Source: JACMLD01 sp044227095
GTDB taxonomy: Bacteria; Bacteroidota; Bacteroidia; Chitinophagales; Chitinophagaceae
Assembly: GCA_044227095.1 (NCBI GenBank)
Contig: JBGAFV010000001.1
Coordinates: 1,550,001 to 1,614,000, forward strand
Reading direction: 5' to 3'
DNA: 64,000 nucleotides
Shown here piece by piece: positions 24,722 through 34,200 of the stretch. The position numbers and the translations under genes are program-made. The stretch's first letter is position 1. Each line of letters begins with the position of its first letter. A model generated the notes under the pieces. It made no database searches, had not been told where the DNA came from, and saw only the letters and a list, made by a program, of their open reading frames with translations.

Positions 24722-25108
24722 GGTAAGCATTTTGTTAAGAGGAAACGTAGGTTATTTCTATTTATTTCAATAATAAAGGCCTCATTTAGGGATACAAGAA
24801 AGCATAAGGAAAGGATAAGTGCATTTATATACCGCGGTAGCGGTTGTTTAGATATGGCACAGAAGGTGAAGCTGAATATACTTTGTGAGGCTGACCCCAC
24901 ATTATCGTAAATATACGAATATAACCAATTGAAGTCAAAAATTGGGCCACGACACATGCGGATGATTGTTGCAATTTCACTCACACGGCTTTTAGCAACA
25001 ACTTTTTATAATGATTGAATGAATGAACAGCAGCAAAAAATCGGGGTAAATGTTTAGGAGTATATTATTTTCGCAGTACTGTGTTTAGGTGCAGTTAAAA
25101 TAAAACGA
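24722..25108. other. 387-bp divergent intergenic region
   Basis: No supported gene. The short minus-strand frame here has no family features. It contains the 10-bp palindrome TACCGCGGTA (24830-24839) and an inverted pair TTGTTGC / GCAACAA (24966-24972, 24995-25001) followed by CTTTTTAT. The latter looks like a terminator for a plus-strand transcript although no gene precedes it. The promoters of both flanking genes must lie here. Confidence 0.35.
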
Positions 25109-25834
25109 ATGCCAGTTTCAGCCATCCCAAAGGATATTAAAACCATACTCACGCAACTTGAAAATGAGGGGCATAACGGTATTTCTGTAGACTGTGTAAT
25201 TTTTGGATTTGATGAAGATGAATTAAAAGTTCTGCTCATTAAATCTGATCTTAAAAACTTTGAGGGTAAATGGTCGCTGCTGGGAGATTTAATAGACAGG
25301 AAAGAAACGCTTGATGGCGCTGCTTACCGCATTTTAAGAGAACGAACAGGCATGGATGATGTTTACCTGGAGCAGGTAAAATCTTTTGGCGAAATAGACA
25401 GGCACCCCGCTGCAAGGGTTATTACGGTTGCATATTGTTCGCTGGTAAACGTGCAACACCATAAATTAAAAAAACCTGACAATGAACTGCACTGGCATAC
25501 GGTAAGGCATATTGAAGAAATGGCCTTCGATCATAAAAAGATACTTGACGCATGCTACCACTGGTTGCAGAAAAGGATACAAGAGCATCCACTGGGCTTT
25601 AGTCTTCTTCCTAAAAAATTTTCATTGCGTGAACTGCAGAATTTGTACGAGGCGATACTTGGAGTAAAGCTTGACAGGCGCAACTTCAGAAAAAAATTCT
25701 TTTCTATGAATTTGCTGGAAGATACCGGCGAATATGAGGCTGATGTACCACACCGGCCCGGCAAATTATATCATTTCAATTACGAAAAATACCGGCAGAA
25801 AGAACAAAAAAAATGGTTTGGAATTGATTTTTAA
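25109..25834 (+). CDS. Nudix-domain transcriptional regulator (NrtR/AraR-like) with degenerate Nudix box
   Basis: 241 residues. The N-terminal Nudix fold (about 25-150) starts VDCVIFGFDEDELKVLLI. The Nudix box reads K-E-T-L-D-G-A-A-Y-R-I-L-R-E-R-T-G: the Glu after the Arg is Ile, and the second Glu of the E-E pair is Arg, so hydrolysis is doubtful. The C-terminal winged helix (about 163-235) has KKFSLRELQNLYEAILGVKL and DRRNFRKKF, typical of Nudix-related regulators in Bacteroidota. It probably binds an NAD- or sugar-derived ligand and represses target genes. No target operon is adjacent. Confidence 0.85.
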   Translation: MPVSAIPKDIKTILTQLENEGHNGISVDCVIFGFDEDELKVLLIKSDLKNFEGKWSLLGDLIDRKETLDGAAYRILRERTGMDDVYLEQVKSFGEIDRHPAARVITVAYCSLVNVQHHKLKKPDNELHWHTVRHIEEMAFDHKKILDACYHWLQKRIQEHPLGFSLLPKKFSLRELQNLYEAILGVKLDRRNFRKKFFSMNLLEDTGEYEADVPHRPGKLYHFNYEKYRQKEQKKWFGIDF

Positions 25835-25941
25835 ACCAATCCTAAACCATTTGGTAACATTACATACCGGCATCTATACCCGCAGTAATAATTATGTTTG
25901 AAGGATAAATCTTTCAATAACCATTAACGGGGAGAAACTGC

Positions 25942-26175
25942 TTATTCTGTTGTAACAGGCATTGTTTCCCGGGCGTAGTTCAGCACATTTAATATTACTT
26001 CTGCACGTGGTGCATATAACTCAGTGTTAAGCTGATTTACGGAAGCTTCAATTACATTAAATTTCTGCTGTAAAGCCCAATCGTTGGTTAAAGCATCTTT
26101 AATTGCGGTAGTCTTGTCCGGGGAAGTTTCTTGATACGCATATAAGATCAAATCTTCCGGTGTAAAGATTGACAT
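25942..26175 (-). CDS. Small conserved-looking cytoplasmic protein, 77 aa, unknown
   Basis: Starts MSIFTPEDLILYAYQETS and is mostly helical, with no TM and no Cys. The layout resembles small helical anti-sigma-like or adaptor proteins in Bacteroidota, but I cannot name a family. The start at 26175 is the only ATG; a TTG six bases upstream is less likely. It lies downstream of the FtsB-like gene on the same strand with about 150 bp between. Confidence 0.55.
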   Translation of the reverse strand: MSIFTPEDLILYAYQETSPDKTTAIKDALTNDWALQQKFNVIEASVNQLNTELYAPRAEVILNVLNYARETMPVTTE

Positions 26176-26329
26176 AGGCAAACCATTTTTTGTCCATTAA
26201 TAATTTTCCAAAGTGTCCAGCTTTGGAACGTCCGTAATATAAACGGGCTTTAAGCCTGCTTATTGTATGAAATTAGTATTATTTAAAGGGGAGTATTATC
26301 AACAAATGTGAAAAAGACGTATATAGGTC

Positions 26330-26641
26330 TTAGTTAGTCTTTTCTAAGGGCTCTATCACAAACAGATCTTCATTGTCACGTTTCATCATATACTTTTCAC
26401 GTGCGTACTTTTCAATAGTTAAGGCGTTGATTTTCAGCTGATCGAGCTCTTTTTTGGTATCTGCTATCTGCTTTTCAAAATATTGTTTGCTGGCCTGCAG
26501 TTCGTGCAGTTCCTGGCGTTGCTTATGGGTTACGTAAATGTCGCGGTCGTCAAAAAAAACCATCCATACTGCAAAACCCACAAGGGCAAGCAGGTATTTG
26601 TTTTTTAACCAGGCTGGTATTTGCTTGAGGAAACGGCTCAT
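26330..26641 (-). CDS. Septum formation initiator, FtsB/DivIC-like
   Basis: 103 residues: a short cytoplasmic N-terminus, one TM helix (about 16-30, LLALVGFAVWMVFF) and a periplasmic coiled coil (about 42-75, KQRQELHELQASKQYFEKQI). A conserved-looking IEKYAREKYMMKRDNEDLFVI element follows. This is the FtsB/DivIC plan: it links FtsQ/DivIB and FtsL and helps activate septal wall synthesis. Full length. It follows the GNAT gene by 30 bp on the same strand. Confidence 0.88.
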   Translation of the reverse strand: MSRFLKQIPAWLKNKYLLALVGFAVWMVFFDDRDIYVTHKQRQELHELQASKQYFEKQIADTKKELDQLKINALTIEKYAREKYMMKRDNEDLFVIEPLEKTN

Positions 26642-26671
26642 AGTGTAAAACTAATGTAGACAAGTATAAAG

Positions 26672-27277
26672 TTAATGATTTTCGGTGGCTGCAATCAAAC
26701 GAAGCAAATTTTCTTTTTTTACGGGCCATTCTTCATCAATTATACTAAACACAACTGTATTGCGCACAGAACCATCGTTGCGAAAACCATATTTTCTTAG
26801 TTCACCTTCTCTCAATCCTCCTATCTTTTCTACTGCTTTTTGAGATCTTATGTTTTGATGCGCTACATGAAATTCTGCACGGCTAAAACCAGCTTCTTCA
26901 AAAATGTATTTCAGCATTAATAATTTGCATTCTTTGTTATACACCATTCCCCAAACAGACGGCGTATACCAGGTATAACCAATAGCCGCTCGTTTATCTT
27001 TTGGTTTGATTTCGTAAAAACGGCTCATACCGATAATAGCATTGTCTTTTATTAGCCTTATAATAAATGCCTGCTGGCCACCCATTTCATTTTTATTTAG
27101 GGCAATATTTATATACTCATCAAACTGTTTATTGAAAGTATCATTAATAACAAATGCTTTGGTAAACTCCCAAATGCGATCGTCCTTTGCCAATAGCCTG
27201 AGCGGTTCTATATGTGCAGGTTCCAGCAATTGCAGGTACACATATTTGCCGCAGAGTTTGTTTATATCAATATTCAT
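26672..27277 (-). CDS. GNAT family N-acetyltransferase (RimJ/RimL type)
   Basis: 201 residues, GNAT_3-like fold: an N-terminal strand VYLQLLEPAHIEPLRLLAKD, a central QAFIIRLI...NAIIGMSRFYEI, AAIGYTWYTPSVWGMVYNKE at the acetyl-CoA loop, and AEFHVAHQNIRSQKAVEKIGG with REGELRKYGFRNDGSVRNT at the end. It resembles acetyltransferases acting on protein N-termini or small amines; the acceptor is unknown. It begins 15 bp after the enolase terminator. Confidence 0.88.
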   Translation of the reverse strand: MNIDINKLCGKYVYLQLLEPAHIEPLRLLAKDDRIWEFTKAFVINDTFNKQFDEYINIALNKNEMGGQQAFIIRLIKDNAIIGMSRFYEIKPKDKRAAIGYTWYTPSVWGMVYNKECKLLMLKYIFEEAGFSRAEFHVAHQNIRSQKAVEKIGGLREGELRKYGFRNDGSVRNTVVFSIIDEEWPVKKENLLRLIAATENH

Positions 27278-27291
27278 TATGCAAAAATAAA

Positions 27292-27312
27292 AGCCATCCT
27301 TTACGGATGGCT
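27292..27312 (-). terminator. Terminator downstream of enolase (minus strand)
   Basis: AGCCATCC / GGATGGCT stem with a 5-base loop. On the minus strand it runs into a T-rich stretch (TTTTATTTTTG). It lies just before the GNAT start codon, so transcription of that gene must partly rely on read-through or on a promoter overlapping the hairpin. Confidence 0.8.
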
Positions 27313-27372
27313 ATAAGGTAAAAGGTTGAGGGTATAAGGTAATAAGGCCGTAAACCCTACACCTTATACCCT
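27313..27372. repeat. GGTATAAGGTA word island with inverted copy
   Basis: TATAAGGTAAAAGGTTGAGG and GGTATAAGGTAATAAGG are variants of one word, and ACCTTATACC at 27361-27370 is the inverted copy of GGTATAAGGT at 27331-27340. The island sits between the enolase stop codon and its terminator. Confidence 0.7.
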
Positions 27373-27378
27373 GCTTAA

Positions 27379-28668
27379 TTATTTTCCGAACTTAATTTTT
27401 CCAGCCGGAAATACGCCAGTGCCGCCCAGTTGCTCTTCAATTCTTATTAACTGGTTGTATTTGGCTATACGGTCTGTTCTTGATGCAGAACCAGTTTTAA
27501 TTTGCCCGCAGTTTAATGCCACGGCCAAATCTGCAATGGTAGTATCTTCTGTTTCACCACTGCGGTGACTCATAATAGTATTGTATCCATTGTGCTGTGC
27601 CAGTGTAACTGCATTGATTGTTTCGGTTAATGTACCAATCTGGTTTACTTTCACCAACAAGCCATTGGCAATATTCTTATCAATACCCTGTTGTAAACGT
27701 GTTACGTTTGTTACAAACAAATCGTCGCCCACCAACTGGCATTTGCTTCCAATAGTATCGGTTAATAATTTCCAGCCATCCCAATCGTCTTCAGCCATTC
27801 CATCTTCAATAGAAATAATAGGATATTTTTTTACCCAGCTTGCCCAATAGGCTACCAGTTCTTCGCTGCTAAGCTCTTTGCCATCACTTTTATGAAATAC
27901 ATATTTTTTCTTTTTGCCATCCCATAGCTCACTGTTAGCAGCATCCATTGCAATAGCAATCTGGCTGCCTGTTTTATAACCAGCAGCGGTAATTGCTTCT
28001 AATACTGTTTCAATAGCTTCTTCGTTGCTTTGAATATTGGGTGCAAATCCACCTTCATCGCCTACGTTAGTGCTAAAGCCTTTTTTCTTAAGTACGCTTT
28101 TAAGTGTATGAAATATTTCTACACCCCAACGCAGGCCTTCGCTAAAACTGCTGGCGCCTACAGGCATAATCATAAATTCCTGGAAATCTATTTTATTGTC
28201 TGCATGTGCACCACCGTTTAAGATGTTCATCATGGGTATGGGCAATGTTCTTGCGTTAGTACCACCAATGTAACGATACAATGGCAGGTTAGCTTCCAGT
28301 GCAGCTGCTTTAGCTACGGCCATACTTACTGCTAACAAAGCGTTTGCGCCAAGTTTTGATTTGTTGGGTGTGCCATCCAAATCAATCAGCATATTATCTA
28401 CAAGTGCCTGCTCGGCAACATCAAAACCCAATAATTTTTCAGCAATAACATCATTTACGTTTTTTACTGCCTGTAATACACCTTTACCTACATAAACTTT
28501 TTTATCATTATCACGCAGTTCTGCCGCCTCGTGTATACCAGTGCTGGCACCACTTGGCACCGCAGCACGGCCAAGCGCACCTTCGTCTGTTATAATGTCT
28601 ACTTCTACAGTGGGGTTTCCACGGCTATCTAATATTTGTCTTGCATGAACCTCAGAAATGTAACTCAT
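27379..28668 (-). CDS. eno: Enolase
   Basis: Glycolytic 2-phosphoglycerate dehydratase, 429 residues, full length. ARQILDSRGNPTVEVDI at the N-terminus, GAHADNKIDFQEFMIMPVGA, and the catalytic acid region NVGDEGGFAPN (about 203-213). The Mg ligand is in SIEDGMAEDDWDGW and VGDDLFVTN, the signature LLVKVNQIGTLTET (about 336-349) holds the catalytic Lys, and MSHRSGETEDT is present. Monocistronic with its own terminator. Probably highly expressed. Confidence 0.98.
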   Translation of the reverse strand: MSYISEVHARQILDSRGNPTVEVDIITDEGALGRAAVPSGASTGIHEAAELRDNDKKVYVGKGVLQAVKNVNDVIAEKLLGFDVAEQALVDNMLIDLDGTPNKSKLGANALLAVSMAVAKAAALEANLPLYRYIGGTNARTLPIPMMNILNGGAHADNKIDFQEFMIMPVGASSFSEGLRWGVEIFHTLKSVLKKKGFSTNVGDEGGFAPNIQSNEEAIETVLEAITAAGYKTGSQIAIAMDAANSELWDGKKKKYVFHKSDGKELSSEELVAYWASWVKKYPIISIEDGMAEDDWDGWKLLTDTIGSKCQLVGDDLFVTNVTRLQQGIDKNIANGLLVKVNQIGTLTETINAVTLAQHNGYNTIMSHRSGETEDTTIADLAVALNCGQIKTGSASRTDRIAKYNQLIRIEEQLGGTGVFPAGKIKFGK

Positions 28669-28871
28669 GGTTGGTTAATATTTATTAAAGATTTGTATGT
28701 ATATTTTGGGAGATGGCAAGCAATTTCTGCTGGTTACGGCCTACAAAGAAACAGTTTTCGGGCTATGCGGCAAAAAAAGGAACCGTTATTTTATCAATTA
28801 CATATTGCTGGTATAAAATGTACCAGGCTGGTGATTTGGGGTATAAATCGGCTTGTTTGAAAAAAAGAGAA

Positions 28872-29993
28872 TCAAACCCTTATGTAAATTTTCTTTTTGT
28901 CAAGAATATAACCAATGCACCAGCAAAACAACATCCACGAAATGGCAAACAATAATGCCCCGGTATAAGCTCCGGCAAGTTTAAAAACATTAAGATAAAG
29001 CCATCCACCAAGTGTTATTTTACCAACCGGTATCAGGTAAAGTATGGTAGCGCCTACTTCGCTTAACAGGTAAACGAATAGCGGGTTTCTTCCAAACACT
29101 TCAAAGAAAGGTGTCCAGGAAGTTTTTTTAAGAAATTCAATGATATAGATTACTACAGACAAAATGATACAATCGAGCCCAACAGTATAAAGTACAAATG
29201 AACCTGTCCACAATTTTTTATTAATTGGCAGGAAGAAATTCCAGCACCAGGCGATAAATATTAATGATACACCGGCCAGCAAAAGTTTGGCTAACCCTTC
29301 GTAAGTATTTCCTTTTTGCTGTACAAAACGGCCCACTATAAAACCACCTACCACATTGCCAATTGCCGGTAATGTGCCCAGCCAGCCTTCGGGATCAAAA
29401 GCAATGCCTTCACCGTGATACATATGCGCATCGCCCATAAGAAATTTATCCAGTATAATGCCAGCATTGCCCGTCATGGTTAATTCATTACCGGTTTCAC
29501 CAAACCAGATTAATACGCCCCAATAGAGCAGCATTAAGCTGATGCTGATAATAACAACTGTTTTTGGTTTAAGGTAATAAAACAAAAATGCAGCAATGCC
29601 ATAACATAAAGCAATGCGTTGCAAAACGCCCAGTATGCGGGTTTGCGAAATAGGAAAGGGTAGAATATGATGCGCTTTATCGAGCTTAAAAAAAGGAAAC
29701 CAGTACATGAGGTAACCCAGTAGAAATATAAGCGCTGTGCGTTTAAGGATTTTTCCAATCACTTGAGCTTGCGGTTGCGTTTGCCATTTCAGCATTACAA
29801 AACTCATAGCATTGCCAACGGCAAATAAGAAAGAAGGAAAAACAAGATCTGTAGGTGTAAAGCCGTGCCAGGAAGCATGCATTAAAGGAGAAAATGTAGT
29901 AGCCCCGTTGCCGGAAGTATTTACAATGATCATGAAACATACGGTAATACCCCTGAATACATCAAGGGAGGTAAAACGGGGCGAGGCTGTCAT
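28872..29993 (-). CDS. HGSNAT-like (DUF1624/DUF5009) membrane acyltransferase
   Basis: 373 residues, about ten TM helices. The N-terminal signature RFTSLDVFRGITVCFMIIVN is typical of the heparan-alpha-glucosaminide N-acetyltransferase / YeiB-like family. It is followed by a WHGFTPTDLVFPSFLFAVGN loop that carries a conserved His and Asp. Family members move acetyl groups across the membrane to sugars; the acceptor here is unknown. Divergent from the hydrolase gene at 30141; no partner gene nearby. Confidence 0.87.
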   Translation of the reverse strand: MTASPRFTSLDVFRGITVCFMIIVNTSGNGATTFSPLMHASWHGFTPTDLVFPSFLFAVGNAMSFVMLKWQTQPQAQVIGKILKRTALIFLLGYLMYWFPFFKLDKAHHILPFPISQTRILGVLQRIALCYGIAAFLFYYLKPKTVVIISISLMLLYWGVLIWFGETGNELTMTGNAGIILDKFLMGDAHMYHGEGIAFDPEGWLGTLPAIGNVVGGFIVGRFVQQKGNTYEGLAKLLLAGVSLIFIAWCWNFFLPINKKLWTGSFVLYTVGLDCIILSVVIYIIEFLKKTSWTPFFEVFGRNPLFVYLLSEVGATILYLIPVGKITLGGWLYLNVFKLAGAYTGALLFAISWMLFCWCIGYILDKKKIYIRV

Positions 29994-30140
29994 TGGATTG
30001 TTTTTATAAAACCGAATGTAATGAATTTATAATAAGCAGCGAACCATTAACATGCAGATGTTATTTAGATACTATCTTTTTTAGGGCTGATTTTTTTGCG
30101 CCAATATCTTTTTACCTTGGCAGCAATAAACTTTTCATTT

Positions 30141-31142
30141 ATGGCTAAAAAATTGTTGCTGGCAATTCCGGTTGTGTTGGGTATTGGTTATATGATTGGT
30201 CCCAGCCCTGAAACACCCGAATATAAAATGAATATGCCACAAGTGCCATCTGCTGCAACTGCACTTGAAGCGTATATAAAAGCAAATGAAGTGCGGCATA
30301 AATTAAAACCCGATAATGAAGCAAGGATTATATGGGCAAACGATTCGCTGAAAAATAAAACAGAGTATTCTATTGTTTACCTGCATGGGTTTTCAGCATC
30401 GCAGGCGGAAGGAGATCCGGTGCATAAAAATATTGCCGCTGCATTTGGATGTAATTTATACCTCAGCCGCCTTGCAGAACATGGTATTGATACAACAGAA
30501 CCCATGATGAACCTTACTGCAGAAAGCAATTGGGAATCTGCAAAACAAGCGCTGGCAATAACAAAACAAATTGGAAACAAAGTAATAATAATGGGTTGCT
30601 CTACAGGTGGCACCAATGCTTTGCAACTGGCGGCGGCATATCCAAATGATATAGCAGCGGTTGTTTTACTTTCTCCAAACATTGCCATTAATAACGACAA
30701 AGCTTTTTTACTGAATAAACACTGGGGAGCCAAAATGGCGGAATGGGTAACCGGTAACGATCATAAAATTTCTGATGATACAAGTGCCTTGTACCGGCAA
30801 TACTGGTATTGGCGGTATCCATTTAAAGGCACAGCAGCTTTACAGGAAATTCTGGCCACCAGTATGGTGCCTGAAACTTTTGCAAAAGTGAAACAACCGG
30901 TACTTATGTTGTACTATTATAAAGATTCAACCCACCAGGACGATGTGGTAAAAGTAGATGCTATGCTGAAGATGTATGATGAATTGGGAACGCCGGCGGA
31001 ATTAAAACGCAAACAGGCAATGCCTAATGCAGAAAACCATGTGTTGGGTTCTTATATTAAATCTAAAGACATTGAAGGCGTGCAATCTGCAATTGCTTTA
31101 TACATGAATGAAGTGTTGAAAATGGAAGAAGTGAAAAAGTAA
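30141..31142 (+). CDS. Alpha/beta hydrolase (esterase/lipase-like), membrane-anchored or exported
   Basis: 333 residues from ATG 30141 (an ATG 45 bp upstream is less plausible). The N-terminus has a hydrophobic anchor or uncleaved signal (KKLLLAIPVVLGIGYMIG). Core: IVYLHGFSASQAEGDPVH is the oxyanion loop, IIMGCSTGGTNALQLAAAYP holds the nucleophile Ser in G-C-S-T-G, and AENHVLGS near the C-terminus supplies His. The nucleophile elbow has Thr after Ser. Substrate unknown. Its 3' end shares a bidirectional terminator with the next, convergent gene. Confidence 0.85.
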   Translation: MAKKLLLAIPVVLGIGYMIGPSPETPEYKMNMPQVPSAATALEAYIKANEVRHKLKPDNEARIIWANDSLKNKTEYSIVYLHGFSASQAEGDPVHKNIAAAFGCNLYLSRLAEHGIDTTEPMMNLTAESNWESAKQALAITKQIGNKVIIMGCSTGGTNALQLAAAYPNDIAAVVLLSPNIAINNDKAFLLNKHWGAKMAEWVTGNDHKISDDTSALYRQYWYWRYPFKGTAALQEILATSMVPETFAKVKQPVLMLYYYKDSTHQDDVVKVDAMLKMYDELGTPAELKRKQAMPNAENHVLGSYIKSKDIEGVQSAIALYMNEVLKMEEVKK

Positions 31143-31170
31143 TTGCAGTCTGAAAAATATACTCAAACCT

Positions 31171-31217
31171 ACAAATAGAAACAGCCACGCAAAAGATGCG
31201 TGGCTGTTTCTATTTGT
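31171..31217. terminator. Bidirectional terminator, 20-bp perfect stem
   Basis: Arms 31171-31190 and 31198-31217 pair over all 20 bp around the loop AAAAGAT; core CAGCCACGC / GCGTGGCTG. It lies between convergent genes and has T-rich arms in both directions. Confidence 0.93.
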
Positions 31218-31231
31218 ATTAAGCGTTTACT

Positions 31232-34200
31232 CTAGTGGCTTCTTATAAACTTCCTGGTTACAATTTCATCGTTCAATTGTACCTGCAACAAATAAATGCC
31301 TGTTGGTACATTTGATACATTAAGATTAACCAGGTTACTGCCAGCAGTAAGGCTGATGTTTTCTTTCATCATCAATTTTCCATCAACACTCAGCACCTGT
31401 ACATAGGTTTTTGTGTTTTGCGGAACGTTTACTGCCAGTACAAGTGTAGAACCCGTAACAGGGTTTGGCCTTACCTGCACATTGCCAATTGCTACAGCTA
31501 TTTTAATTGTCTTGATATCTGTATAATCGCTTTTGCCATCTTTATCTATTCTGCGTATGCGATAATAATGTGTGCCCGCAGCAAGATCCCTGTCTGTATA
31601 ACTATAGTCGTTCACACCAGAATTGTTGTTGGCATTTACACTGCCAATTGCAGAGAAGCTAATTCCATTATAAGAATGCTCAACCATATAGCGGTCTACA
31701 TTTATTTCATCACTTGTTTTCCATTTCAGCAATCCATTACCGTTTACAGCTTCAGCAGTAAAACCAAGCCATACTGCGGGCAGTGTTGAAGAAATTTTAA
31801 ACGTTAATATGGTAAATACAACGCCATCGTTTAAAGTAACATTGGAGAAAATTATTTTTTTGCCCGATGCGCCGGTAGCATTAAAGAAAGAAATGGTATT
31901 GTTGTTAAAGTTGCCATCGCCATCATTGTCTATCATTAATGCATAGTTGTTTATAGCTGCACCGCCAGCAAGTGTTCCGAGGCCGGTAGTATCAAAGCTG
32001 AGTGTTACTGCGCCTACGTTGCCTGTATTTTTTACCTTCCAGCTTCTGTTTAATCTTGTGCTGCCTACAGCAACAGGCAATGCATCGCCAGAAGCTATTA
32101 CAGTTTGATTAAGGTTTACAGAGTCGCTGCCAATCATTAAAAAGCGTTTATCCAGCAACGTTGTATTTGTAGAAAGAACAAGGTTTCCTTTTGCAGACTG
32201 GCCTGTACCATCGCCACTACCCGAGTTAACACTATTTGATATGGATTGCGCAAGACCAGATATACTATCTGTTCCTATACCAAATACATCTGAATGATAA
32301 CCTGCGTTTGCTAATGGCCAGATAACAGTACCGTCTGAAGCAGAGTAAGCAACGGGGTTGGCTTTGTAACCAAGTGTAGTTCCGTACTTAACGGCCAGGT
32401 AAGATTCTATTTTATTTTCAGTTGCTGCATTAATTGTAGTATCAAGTAAATAAATTACTTCGGCAATACTTGCGTTTAAAGATCCGGTATTAGAAGTTGG
32501 TGTAGCGCCAATGCGGAATATATCGCTATTGCCTGTTGTAAATGTTGTTGTGGCCGATGAAGATGCAATAACAAGACCATTTTTCCTGATATCCTGTTTA
32601 TTGCCATCACCCGTATTGTTTACATTGTCTTTGCTTAATGTCCACAATGTAGGTTTGTTCAGTTCGTTGGCATTGTTTTGCGAAGTAAGCAAATTACTTC
32701 CTGAACCTGCATTCCATGTTACCCTGCCACTGCTTGCAGTTGTAAAGCTAAGTGTGCCTGTACTTGAACCTGAAGATTGTCCTTCTGAGAATATAGTTTG
32801 ACCAGATGAAATGCTTGCCGGTTTCATTAACATATATGCGTGTACTGAAGTATGTACTTTGCCATTGCTTGCAAAACCACCATTTGCAAAGTTGGTAGTA
32901 GCAGTTGCAGAAGTATAACTAACTACTGGATTGAAGTTTATATTATCAGTAGCATTGTTTTTTAAAGAAGGCTCCCTGCCAACAGTATTTTGAACAAGGC
33001 TTGTTCCATTTACATCATTGTTTGCCCAAACTTTTACAGGGCTGCTATTGTAACCCGGGATATTGTCTGCTTTTGACCAAAGAGTTGCATTAACTCCGGC
33101 AGGCATTATTGGCTGCGAAGACTTAACCAACGATATCTCGTCCAGTACAAAATCGTTTCCTGCGCCATTGGTAGTGTTGTTGGTAATGGCAATTTCTGCA
33201 GAGTTTGTATAACCCGAATTCCATGCATAACTGAATTTTCTCCAGCTAATGTTACCAGTAAAGACAGTTTGTGCGGGCGTTGCTGTTAAAGCCACACCAT
33301 TAATCATTGGTACTATTTGCGCTATGGGTGTGTTTGTTGTAGACGATGTAGAATTATTGGCAATATAAAAACTTAGTACGTAATCGGTATTGGGAGTAAC
33401 TGAAGCAGGATAATATGTACGCCATACCTGGTCGCCTGCATAGTATGTACAACCAGATGATGCGGTTGTATTGTTCAGCATAAAAGTTCCACCCTGGCGG
33501 CCGGTAGCATCTTGCGTAAACACTTCTGTACTGTTTACAAACAGGCCATTCTGGCAACCAACATTATTTTTATAGTAAGGAGAATTGGTCCATGCAACAG
33601 GTCCGTTGCTTATCGTTACATAATCATTAATAGGGTTGGTTTCAAAATGTTCAACAAAAGCTGTATCTGTAGTATTACAACTTTTTGTGCTAATAACAAT
33701 GGGACTTGGGCTCCATTCAGACCAGCCTGATGTATTGGTGCGCATAAACCGGGCACGATACTTTCCTGCCTGGGTTGCTGTATATATATTAGAAGTTGCA
33801 CCGCCTATAGTGATAAATCCGCCGCCGCCATCATATTGCCATTCGTATGCATAGTAGCCGGCAGTGAGGCCCATTTTTGCGCTAATGGGCGAAGTGTTAC
33901 AGAATACACTGTTCTGAAAATACAATAAAGGTTGTGCTTTGTGTGCACTGTTCCAATAGGTGCTTATTACGTAACGGTTATAGACATCTTTTTCATTCCA
34001 TTGTGGTGTCCATGAACTATGCCCAAGTGTGGGATTGTAACCTAAAAAAATATTGCCTCCTTTTGTAGCCACACTATCACGGAATTTTAATACGCCCAGG
34101 GGATTGGGGCCATTGTCTATACCACCGCAAACCATATAAATAGGAATTTGTACAAGCGGGTTTATTTGGCCTGGGTCTACAAAACCTTCAATATACTTTG

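Noticed and set aside
24718..24984. An 88-codon minus-strand frame upstream of the YqaE-like gene
   Set aside because: No family features, overlaps the start of the YqaE-like gene and lies in a divergent promoter gap.
26206..26228. Inverted repeat TTCCAAAG / CTTTGGAA with 7-base loop as a terminator
   Set aside because: Neither strand has a T-run after it. It could be an operator, but I have no support.
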